Assembly: GCA_937975525.1 (NCBI GenBank)
Contig: CALJUJ010000548.1
Span: 1-5,088 of the forward strand
Direction: 5' to 3'
Length of the DNA stretch: 5,088 bases
Source of the DNA: an uncultured bacterium
GTDB lineage: Bacteria; Desulfobacterota; Binatia; HRBIN30
This document shows, one piece after another, positions 1 through 5,088 of the stretch. Each line of letters starts with the position of its first letter. Position 1 is the stretch's first letter. Below the pieces are notes generated by a model. The model made no database searches, was not told where the DNA came from, and saw only the letters and a list, made by a program, of their open reading frames with translations. The translations under genes were made by a program, and so were the position numbers.

Positions 1-1181
1 AGCCCGGTCGCTGGCTGGCGCCGGCTTGTTTCGTCGCTTCGCTGCTGGCGAGCGAAACGGCGATCGCCGGGCTCGGCTACGTTCTCGCCTACACGATCGC
101 CGTCGAGCGCGCCCCCGGCCCGCAGCAATGGGGTGCCTTCGCCCCCTATGCGGCGCTCGCTGCGATCTGGTTCGTCGGCTGTGCCGTCGCCGGCTTCGAC
201 GTCACCGGTATTTTCGTTCAGCCCGTCGCCGCACTCGCGGCGCTGGTGCTGCGCAGCCCCTTGTTGGCTGCGGAACAGCTCGGCGTCCCCGGGTTCGCGT
301 CGGTGGTCGATGCCGGCACCGGGCTGACGGTCGCGGTCACGATCGTCGGTGCGAGCCTGGCGGTGTTGGTCGGCTGGACCATCGTCCCACTCCTGCAGCG
401 GAATACGCTGGCTCGGTTCTGGGCTCTTGGGGCCTTGCTGGCGATGCCCCCGGCAGCTTGGGCTGGCGGCGGCGGTGGCTCGTTGATCTTCGTCGCTGTC
501 GGCGCATCGGCGCTCATCGTGCAGTACCTCGCGGCGATCTGGCGCACGGCACCCGGCGGGCGCCTGACGGTTCTGCAGCCGGGCGTCGTCGTGCTCGGCG
601 GGCTTTGGTTGATCGCGCATCTCGTCGTCGCCCCGGCCTTGCTGCCCTGGCGCATCGTCACCTCGTCGGCGGCGGCCGAACGGATGGAGGCGGCAGCGGC
701 GAGCCTCCCGGCGGACGCCGCTCTCGCCGACCAGCAGCTGGTGATCGTGCACGCGCCCGATCTGGCGCGCGGCCCGGGGTTGCTGGTCCATCGCGCGGCT
801 CGCAGCGCGGTGCTGCCTGCGTCCGCGAGGGTACTGGCGTTCTCGGCCGAACCGCTGACGATCGTGCGGACGGCGGAAGATGCCGTGGCGATCGATCTGG
901 CGGCTGCGCCGCGGCGCGTGCCCTGGCCGGCCGGCCGTGCGCCCCTCGCGGCCGCCCTGCACGCGACGCTCGGCGCCGGCAGCCGTGTCGAGATCGACGG
1001 GTTCGAGGCGACGGTCGTCCATGATCCCGCCGAGGATCGCTGGCGCGCGGATTTTCGTTTCGACGTTCCCTGCGACAACGAATCGTTGCGGTGGATCGCA
1101 TGGGATGGCGAACGCTATGTCGCCTTCACCCCGCCCGCCGTCGGCGAACGCGCAATCACCGGGGCTGCCGCGGCGCCCTGA
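1..1181 (+). CDS. Polytopic membrane protein with soluble C-terminal domain (5'-truncated)
   Basis: The reading frame is open from base 3 to a TGA at 1179-1181, giving 392 visible residues; the start lies beyond the left edge. A GTG at 246 could serve as a start, but coding-like hydrophobic sequence continues upstream of it, so it is treated as internal. Hydrophobic segments are visible at about residues 8-34, 46-64, 108-131, 138-153, 161-180 and 192-213. A roughly 175-residue soluble domain follows, rich in Ala and short beta-like stretches and ending near the motif TPPAVGE. The early LASETAIAGLGYVLAY segment and this tail resemble, from memory, a family of uncharacterised GT-C-like membrane proteins of myxobacteria and planctomycetes. 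No catalytic residue could be assigned, so function is unknown. The next gene begins 51 bases downstream on the same strand, so cotranscription is possible, though a dyad in the gap may separate them. Confidence 0.75.
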   Translation, partial: PGRWLAPACFVASLLASETAIAGLGYVLAYTIAVERAPGPQQWGAFAPYAALAAIWFVGCAVAGFDVTGIFVQPVAALAALVLRSPLLAAEQLGVPGFASVVDAGTGLTVAVTIVGASLAVLVGWTIVPLLQRNTLARFWALGALLAMPPAAWAGGGGGSLIFVAVGASALIVQYLAAIWRTAPGGRLTVLQPGVVVLGGLWLIAHLVVAPALLPWRIVTSSAAAERMEAAAASLPADAALADQQLVIVHAPDLARGPGLLVHRAARSAVLPASARVLAFSAEPLTIVRTAEDAVAIDLAAAPRRVPWPAGRAPLAAALHATLGAGSRVEIDGFEATVVHDPAEDRWRADFRFDVPCDNESLRWIAWDGERYVAFTPPAVGERAITGAAAAP

Positions 1182-1207
1182 GGGAAGACCTACTTGCGCC
1201 GGTCCTC

Positions 1208-1230
1208 GTGAGACAGGTAACCAGGCTCAC
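1208..1230. promoter_or_regulatory. 23-bp imperfect dyad, candidate operator before the CREST gene
   Basis: The bases form an inverted repeat with outer arms GTGAG/CTCAC and inner arms GGT/ACC around a central A; 9 of 11 positions pair. It ends two bases before the ATG at 1233 and covers the place where a ribosome binding site would sit. The inner GGT-A-ACC could not fold as RNA because its loop would be one base, so a dimeric DNA-binding protein is the better explanation. No convincing -35/-10 pair was found beside it. A dyad of this quality could arise by chance somewhere in 5 kb, so its placement in a 51-base gap is the main argument. Confidence 0.4.
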
Positions 1231-1232
1231 TC

Positions 1233-1907
1233 ATGCCCGCACCACTTTCCGCGCCCGATCTCGCCAACGCCGTCACCAGCTTCTGCACGATCGGCGCTGG
1301 GCTGACGACACTGCTGTTGTGTCGCTACGTCGGCAGCCAACCCGACCGGTGGCTGACCGCCTACTTCCTGCTCTTCGTCACCGGCATACCGACGCTCGGA
1401 TGGCACGGCTGGGGCATGGAGGCATGGCGGGTCGCCGACGTCAGCTCCAACCTGCTGCTCGCCTTCGCGCTCCAGCTGGCGGTGCTGGGCGACTACTACC
1501 GGGCCGACTTTCGTCGTCGGTTCGCCGCGGTGTCGGGCGTGGTCAACGCCGCTGCGGTCGTATGGATGGCCGGCGAAGGCGCGCGCGGGGGAGCCGTCGA
1601 AGCGATCGACTTCGGTGCGTTCGGCGGGTTCCAGATCGGCGAGACCGTGCTGATTCTCGACTCGGTCGCGGTCGTCGTCTTGATCGCCGTGCGCCGGCAC
1701 CGCATTCCGGAAGTGGCGGTTCCACTGCTGCGCCTGGTCGTCCTCTGCTTCACGGTCGGCCTCCTGCTGGCGACGGCGGCCGGCGACACCGTTCACGGGC
1801 GGGTCGGCTCCTACCATGCCCTCTGGCACGTGGTCGGTTCGTTCGGCTTCCTGTTCCTCTGGGCCTTCAATCACGTTCGACTCCAACACGCGCCGCCACC
1901 TCGCTGA
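1233..1907 (+). CDS. CREST-superfamily membrane protein (alkaline-ceramidase-like putative hydrolase)
   Basis: This 224-residue protein has seven predicted membrane helices at about residues 13-32, 39-58, 69-86, 96-112, 135-153, 161-181 and 195-213. It shows the spaced residues of the CREST superfamily (alkaline ceramidase, PAQR receptor, Per1, SID-1, TMEM8): T54-x3-H58 at the end of helix 2, D69 eleven residues later, and H195-x3-H199 in helix 7. In alkaline ceramidases the equivalent Ser/His, Asp and His-x3-His residues bind a zinc ion that hydrolyses the amide of ceramide; here Thr takes the Ser position. N12 near the start recalls the Asn-containing N-terminal motif of the family. By inference it is an inner-membrane metal-dependent lipid hydrolase; the substrate is not proven. 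The lyase-like gene 31 bases downstream strengthens a sphingolipid-type role. No clear Shine-Dalgarno precedes the ATG, only a purine-rich GAGACAGG about 15 bases upstream. A non-enzymatic receptor-like CREST member is the alternative. Confidence 0.72.
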   Translation: MPAPLSAPDLANAVTSFCTIGAGLTTLLLCRYVGSQPDRWLTAYFLLFVTGIPTLGWHGWGMEAWRVADVSSNLLLAFALQLAVLGDYYRADFRRRFAAVSGVVNAAAVVWMAGEGARGGAVEAIDFGAFGGFQIGETVLILDSVAVVVLIAVRRHRIPEVAVPLLRLVVLCFTVGLLLATAAGDTVHGRVGSYHALWHVVGSFGFLFLWAFNHVRLQHAPPPR

Positions 1908-1926
1908 CAGGCAGCTGCGGCCTACC

Positions 1927-1933
1927 GAAAGGA
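1927..1933 (+). promoter_or_regulatory. Ribosome binding site fixing the start of the lyase-like gene
   Basis: GAAAGGA lies five bases before the ATG at 1939. The frame is open further upstream, to an ATG at 1816 inside the CREST gene, but that part reads as out-of-frame shadow of the CREST coding sequence, and only 1939 has a good ribosome binding site. Confidence 0.7.
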
Positions 1934-1938
1934 TCAAG

Positions 1939-3384
1939 ATGAAGCGCATTCCGAACAGTGGCATCGGCTCGCAGGCGATCTTCGCGGAGCTCGAGGCATA
2001 CCGCGCCGACGACATGCCGTGGCGCGACGGGCGCACCTGGGCCTACGTCTACGATCCAGGGGCCGAGGCGGAGAGCGTCATCAAGCAGGCGGACACCATG
2101 TACCTGACGGAAAACGGGCTCGACCCGACGGTGTTCCCGTCGACGCGCCGCCTGGAGACCGAGCTCATCGCGATGGCGGCGGCGCACCTCGGCGGCGACG
2201 ACGAGGTCGTCGGCAACTTCACGAGCGGTGGAACCGAGAGCATTCTCTGCGCCGTGAAGGCGGCGCGCGACTGGGCACGGGCCAACCGCCCAGAGGTGAC
2301 GACGCCCGAGCTGCTCCTTCCCTCGACCGCGCACGCCGCCTTCCAGAAGGCGGCGCACTACCTCTGTCTGAAGACGGTGATCGTGCCGGTCGACCCCGAC
2401 ACGTTCCGCGCGGATCCCGCCGCCATGCGCGCTGCGATCACGCCGAACACGGTGCTGATGGTGGGCTCGGCGATCTCGTACGCCCACGGGGTCGTCGACC
2501 CGATCCGCGAGCTCGGCGAGGTGGCGGCGGAGCGCGGCGTGCTGTTGCACGTCGACGGCTGCATGGGTGGCTTCTTGTTGCCCTACTTCAAACGCCTCGG
2601 CCGCGACATCCCGGACTTCGACTTCTCCGTACCGGGGGTGACGTCGATGTCGATGGATTTCCACAAGTACGCGTTCGCCGCGAAAGGGGCGTCGGTGGTG
2701 TTGTACCGCAGCAAGGAGCTCCGCAAGTACCAGATCTACGCTTGCTCGAACTGGACCGGGTACACCGTGATCAATCCGACTGTGCAGAGCACCAAGTCGG
2801 CCGGCCCCCTGGCCGCGGCGTGGGCCGTGCTGCATTTCTTCGGCGACGAGGGCTACTTGCAGATCGCGCGGCAGGTACTCGACGCGACGGCACGGATTGC
2901 CGATGCGGTCGACGCGATGGACGACCTGCGCTTGCTGGGGCGCCCCGACATGAACCTGGTCGCGTTCACTTCGGACACGGTGAGCGTCTTCCACATCGTC
3001 GACGAGATGAAGCAGCTCGGCTGGTACGTGCAGCCCCAGCTCGCGTACGGCAACTCGAAGGAGAACATCCACCTGTCGATCAACCCGGCGAGCGTGCGCT
3101 GGGTCGACCCGATGCTGGCGGACCTCGAGAAGTGCGTGGCCAAGGCCAAGACGATGAAGTCGGGCGAATTGGGGGCGGCGGTGCAGGAGTCGTTCGGGTC
3201 GATCGACCCGGACACGCTGAGCGCGGAGACCTTCGGCGAGATGCTGGGGATGGCGGGCATCCAGGGGACGGCGCTGCCCGAGCGCATGGCAGAGATCAAC
3301 GAGATCCTCAACGCGCTCCCCGTGGCGCTGCGCGAGCGGCTGCTGGTCGAATACCTGAACGAGCTCTACCACCACCGCGGCTGA
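1939..3384 (+). CDS. Sphingosine-1-phosphate lyase-like PLP-dependent enzyme
   Basis: This is a 481-residue fold-type I PLP enzyme of the group II decarboxylase/sphingosine-1-phosphate lyase branch. Lyases of this type cleave the C2-C3 bond of a phosphorylated long-chain base, giving a fatty aldehyde and phosphoethanolamine. Visible signatures are TSGGTES at 95-101 (PLP phosphate binding), STAHAAFQKAA around H132 (cofactor-ring stacking position), HVDGCMGGFLLP at 204-215 with D206 facing the pyridine nitrogen, PDFDFSVPGVTSMSMDFHKY at 225-244 with Schiff-base lysine K243, and AKGASVVLYR at 248-257. These follow the order and wording of known S1P lyases. There is no N-terminal membrane anchor, unlike the eukaryotic enzyme, so it is probably cytosolic. 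After the lysine, residues 270-290 depart from the usual lyase sequence, so the true substrate may be a different amino-alcohol phosphate or an amino acid. The gene follows the CREST gene by 31 bases, which suggests one operon. Confidence 0.85.
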   Translation: MKRIPNSGIGSQAIFAELEAYRADDMPWRDGRTWAYVYDPGAEAESVIKQADTMYLTENGLDPTVFPSTRRLETELIAMAAAHLGGDDEVVGNFTSGGTESILCAVKAARDWARANRPEVTTPELLLPSTAHAAFQKAAHYLCLKTVIVPVDPDTFRADPAAMRAAITPNTVLMVGSAISYAHGVVDPIRELGEVAAERGVLLHVDGCMGGFLLPYFKRLGRDIPDFDFSVPGVTSMSMDFHKYAFAAKGASVVLYRSKELRKYQIYACSNWTGYTVINPTVQSTKSAGPLAAAWAVLHFFGDEGYLQIARQVLDATARIADAVDAMDDLRLLGRPDMNLVAFTSDTVSVFHIVDEMKQLGWYVQPQLAYGNSKENIHLSINPASVRWVDPMLADLEKCVAKAKTMKSGELGAAVQESFGSIDPDTLSAETFGEMLGMAGIQGTALPERMAEINEILNALPVALRERLLVEYLNELYHHRG

Positions 3385-3386
3385 GG

Positions 3387-3414
3387 CCGCCGCGGCGCGG
3401 TCGGGCTGCGGCGG
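3387..3414 (+). terminator. Weak hairpin after the lyase-like gene
   Basis: Arms of seven bases, CCGCCGC and GCGGCGG, flank a 14-base loop directly after the stop codon at 3382-3384. There is no T tract, and GC-rich runs of this kind arise easily in such DNA. It is a possible termination point between the lyase-like gene and the promoter at 3428. Confidence 0.25.
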
Positions 3415-3427
3415 GCATTCCCCGGCC

Positions 3428-3456
3428 TTGACAGCGCCGCTTAAAGTGCGTAGTAC
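3428..3456 (+). promoter_or_regulatory. Sigma-70-type promoter for the diiron gene
   Basis: A perfect TTGACA -35 box at 3428-3433 is followed after 17 bases by TAGTAC at 3451-3456, a 3-of-6 match to the -10 consensus. It sits in the 124-base gap before the diiron gene, about 50 bases upstream of its start. The -10 lies inside the palindrome at 3447-3472, so a bound protein would block polymerase. Confidence 0.55.
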
Positions 3457-3472
3457 GCGTACGCACTACGCA
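3447..3472. promoter_or_regulatory. 26-bp palindromic operator overlapping the promoter
   Basis: Perfect 8-base arms TGCGTAGT and ACTACGCA are separated by 10 bases, and 10 of 13 paired positions match overall. Nested inside are the perfect palindromes GTACGCGTAC (3453-3462) and GCGTACGC (3457-3464). The 5-mer GCGTA or its complement TACGC occurs five times. Placement over the -10 box and probable transcription start suggests a repressor site. Nested, slightly offset palindromes are typical of TetR-family operators, which may bind two dimers. The neighbouring MerR-type regulator is a less natural fit, because MerR sites usually lie between -35 and -10 boxes spaced by 19-20 bases. Confidence 0.6.
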
Positions 3473-3492
3473 ACAGGCGGCGCCGCCGCCGC

Positions 3493-3500
3493 GGAGGAGG
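3493..3500 (+). promoter_or_regulatory. Strong ribosome binding site of the diiron gene
   Basis: GGAGGAGG stands eight bases before the ATG at 3509 and decides the start. The ATG at 3501 directly abuts it and is in another frame. The in-frame TTG at 3428 is the -35 box itself, so it cannot be translated from this promoter. Confidence 0.8.
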
Positions 3501-3508
3501 ATGCCCCC

Positions 3509-4582
3509 ATGACCAGCTTCGATCTCTACGCCACCGAGCCCGGCAGCCGCACCTGGGACGTCGCCCAGTCCTACACCGCCGCATTCCCGTGGGAGTACAA
3601 CGACGGCCGCAGCAAGCTCCTCAACCTCTACGAAAAGGGTAAGCGCCTGCAGTGGAACAGCTCCGAGCGCATCGATTGGTCGCAGGACCTCGACCCCGAG
3701 AACCCCGCCCTCCTCCCCGACGAGGCCATGCCGTTGTTCGGCTCGCCCCTGTGGGACCGCATGTCGCGCACCGAACGATCGCACCTGCGCCGCCACTTCC
3801 AGGCTTGGCAGATCTCGCAGTTCCTCCACGGCGAGCAGGGAGCTCTCGTGTGCACTGCGAAGATCGTCCAACAGGTGCCCACCATGGACGCCAAGTTCTA
3901 CGCTTCGACCCAGGTCATCGACGAAGCCCGACACGTCGAGGCCTATGCCCGGCTGCTGCACGAGAAGTACCAACTCCTCTACCCCGTCAATCCCCACCTC
4001 CAATCCCTGCTCGACGACGTCCTCTCCGACTCCCGCTGGGACATGACCTACCTCGGCATGCAAGTCCTCATCGAAGGCGTCGCACTCGCCGCGTTCGGCC
4101 TCCTGCGCGACCTCGCGCAGAACCCGTTGGCGCGCTCGGTCACGGCGTTCGTCATGCAGGACGAAGCTCGCCACGTCGCCTTCGGCCGGCTCGCCCTGCG
4201 CGACTACTACCCCGAGCTCAGCGACGCCGAGCGCGACGAGCGCGAAGAGTTCGCCGTCGAAGCCTGCTACCTCCTGCGCGACCGCTTCCTCGGCGAGCAG
4301 CTTTGGGAGTCGCTCGGGTTGCCCGTCGACGAGTGCGTCGAGCACGTGCGGCGCTCCGAGCTGATGCAAGCCTTCCGCAGCAACCTCTTCACCCGCATCG
4401 TCCCGACCATGAAGGACATTGGCCTCTTCGGGCCGCGCATCCAGCGCGCCTACGCCGACATGGGCATCCTCGGCTACGCCGACGCGGATCTCGACGAGCT
4501 CGGGCGGCGCGACGAGGAGATCGGTGAGGAGCTCGACCCGGCGCGACGGGACGAAATCCACCGCATCGCAGCCGTGTCCTAG
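3509..4582 (+). CDS. Ferritin-like R2-type diiron protein
   Basis: This 357-residue, largely helical soluble protein carries a complete set of carboxylate-bridged diiron ligands in ribonucleotide-reductase-R2/ferritin-like order: E109 (in HGEQGA), E139 and H142 (in DEARH), E189 (in LIEG), E219 and H222 (in a second DEARH). The two Glu/ExxH halves occupy about residues 95-155 and 180-230. The N-terminal hundred residues (Trp/Asp/Pro-rich) and the charged C-terminal tail are not assigned to a domain. The ligands support an O2-using oxidase or oxygenase, but the substrate is unknown; R2 itself is unlikely because no R1 partner is present and the motif context differs. The gene has its own promoter, palindromic operator and strong ribosome binding site, so it is probably an independently regulated unit. 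Leucine codons favour CTC, whereas the upstream genes use more CTG, a modest shift in wobble preference. Product annotation elsewhere would probably be simply ferritin-like domain protein. Confidence 0.82.
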   Translation: MTSFDLYATEPGSRTWDVAQSYTAAFPWEYNDGRSKLLNLYEKGKRLQWNSSERIDWSQDLDPENPALLPDEAMPLFGSPLWDRMSRTERSHLRRHFQAWQISQFLHGEQGALVCTAKIVQQVPTMDAKFYASTQVIDEARHVEAYARLLHEKYQLLYPVNPHLQSLLDDVLSDSRWDMTYLGMQVLIEGVALAAFGLLRDLAQNPLARSVTAFVMQDEARHVAFGRLALRDYYPELSDAERDEREEFAVEACYLLRDRFLGEQLWESLGLPVDECVEHVRRSELMQAFRSNLFTRIVPTMKDIGLFGPRIQRAYADMGILGYADADLDELGRRDEEIGEELDPARRDEIHRIAAVS

Positions 4583-4644
4583 CCGCGCCGCCGGGCTCGG
4601 CACCGATGCCCCTGCGTCGAGCGCGCACCATCCTCCCGCTCCCA

Positions 4645-4678
4645 GCAGGCCGCCGGCTTGCCTGAGCCGGCGGCCTGC
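4645..4678 (+). terminator. Strong GC-rich hairpin after the diiron gene
   Basis: Perfect 13-base arms (4645-4657 and 4666-4678), extendable by a T-A pair at 4658/4665, enclose a very short loop. It lies 62 bases after the diiron stop codon. No T tract follows, so it would be a T-less hairpin terminator as often proposed in GC-rich bacteria. Its right arm ends 17 bases before the MerR ATG at 4696. Confidence 0.55.
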
Positions 4679-4695
4679 CCTAGCTTGCGCGGACC

Positions 4696-5088
4696 ATGCC
4701 AGGCCGTTCAGCCCCGGGCGACGCCCGCCGTCGCCCTGCCGAAGGTGCGCCGCGCCGCCTCAAGATGAAGGACCTCGAGCGCGCCACCGGCGTTGGCCGC
4801 GAAGCCATCCGCTTCTACATCCGCGAGGGACTCCTGCCCGAGCCCGACCGGCCGGCGCGCAACGTCGCCTGGTACGACGAGTCGTTCGTCGACCGCATTC
4901 TCCTGATCAAGCGTCTCCAGGAAGAGCGTTTCCTGCCGCTGACCGTGATTCGCGGCATCGTCGCTCCCGACGAGCCGCTGTCCGCGTCCGAGGCGCGCAC
5001 GCTGCGCGCTCTAGGTGGCGCCCTCGGTCCCCGCGAGGAAACCGAGTCGTCGACCCGCACGATCGACGACGTGGCCGAGCGCAGCGGG
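4696..5088 (+). CDS. MerR-family transcriptional regulator (3'-truncated)
   Basis: The frame is open from ATG 4696 to the right edge, 131 residues, without a stop. Residues 22-90 are a MerR-type winged helix-turn-helix: a first helix at MKDLERATGV (24-33), the recognition-helix and wing signature REAIRFYIREGLLPEPDR (35-52), and the second wing/helix region FVDRILLIKRLQEERFLPL (64-82). MerR proteins bind DNA as dimers and switch promoters in response to a ligand; no metal-binding cysteines are seen in the visible part. Residues 122-131 (TIDDVAERSG) look like the start of another helix-turn-helix, but the window ends there. The start is uncertain. 4696 is the first possible ATG after an in-frame stop at 4681, but residues 1-23 are an Arg/Pro/Ala-rich tail, and ATG 4765 (M24) would begin right at the domain. 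Neither has a clear ribosome binding site. The diiron gene directly upstream is a plausible target. Confidence 0.8.
   Translation, partial: MPGRSAPGDARRRPAEGAPRRLKMKDLERATGVGREAIRFYIREGLLPEPDRPARNVAWYDESFVDRILLIKRLQEERFLPLTVIRGIVAPDEPLSASEARTLRALGGALGPREETESSTRTIDDVAERSG

Noticed and set aside
26..1024. Open + strand frame of 332 codons overlapping the first membrane gene
   Set aside because: The product is dominated by Arg, Gly and Pro, typical of an out-of-frame reading. The overlapping frame has proper membrane helices and a natural stop.
1194..1223. Possible promoter (TTGCGC box) before the CREST gene
   Set aside because: No acceptable -10 box occurs at 16-18 bases spacing, so only the dyad is reported.
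1816..1938. Upstream in-frame extension of the lyase-like gene into the CREST gene
   Set aside because: It lies within the CREST coding sequence, adds no lyase-like sequence and lacks a ribosome binding site, while 1939 has one.
1867..3375. Long antisense open frame (502 codons) opposite the lyase-like gene
   Set aside because: It mirrors the codon structure of a GC-rich gene. Its product is His/Arg/Val-rich with no recognisable motif, and the + strand has clear PLP-enzyme signatures.
3481..3492. Short CGC/CCG triplet run before the diiron ribosome binding site
   Set aside because: It is a brief GC-rich run with no more than four repeats, as expected in this DNA; not a tandem repeat of note.
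3428..3508. In-frame TTG start for the diiron gene
   Set aside because: The TTG is the -35 box, the extension would encode the operator, and ATG 3509 has a strong ribosome binding site.
3308..4603. Long antisense open frame (431 codons) opposite the diiron gene
   Set aside because: It has no recognisable domain and runs opposite a gene with intact diiron ligands and a strong ribosome binding site; a GC-driven shadow.

Overview
The window is a GC-rich stretch (roughly two thirds G+C by eye) of bacterial chromosome. All five recognised genes lie on the + strand, packed with gaps of 31 to 124 bases. The taxon cannot be fixed from sequence alone. The GC-rich coding, the sphingosine-1-phosphate-lyase-like enzyme, the ceramidase-superfamily membrane protein and the first gene's resemblance to membrane proteins remembered from myxobacteria and planctomycetes suggest a deltaproteobacterial/Myxococcota-type or other GC-rich environmental lineage. 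That is an inference. No mobile element, CRISPR array, tRNA or rRNA was seen.

Layout. (1) Bases 1-1181 hold the 3' part of a gene for a polytopic membrane protein with a soluble C-terminal domain; its start lies off the left edge. (2) Bases 1182-1232 form a short gap containing a 23-bp imperfect dyad just before the next start. (3) Bases 1233-1907 encode a seven-helix membrane protein carrying the residue pattern of the CREST superfamily (alkaline ceramidase/PAQR-like membrane hydrolases). (4) Bases 1939-3384 encode a PLP enzyme of the sphingosine-1-phosphate lyase type, 31 bases downstream with its own ribosome binding site. (5) Bases 3385-3508 are a regulatory gap with a TTGACA promoter overlapped by a 26-bp palindrome. 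(6) Bases 3509-4582 encode a ferritin-like R2-type diiron protein with all six expected metal ligands. (7) Bases 4583-4695 contain a strong 13-14 bp hairpin. (8) From 4696 to the right edge runs the 5' part of a MerR-family regulator.

How they may work together. The CREST protein and the lyase-like enzyme form a two-gene unit that resembles the first and last steps of sphingolipid long-chain-base breakdown: amide cleavage of a ceramide-like lipid, then retro-aldol cleavage of a phosphorylated base to a fatty aldehyde and phosphoethanolamine. The kinase step is not seen in the window. The diiron gene has its own promoter and apparent operator, so it is probably a separate unit. Its link to the lipid genes, or to the MerR regulator beside it, is only suggested by position.
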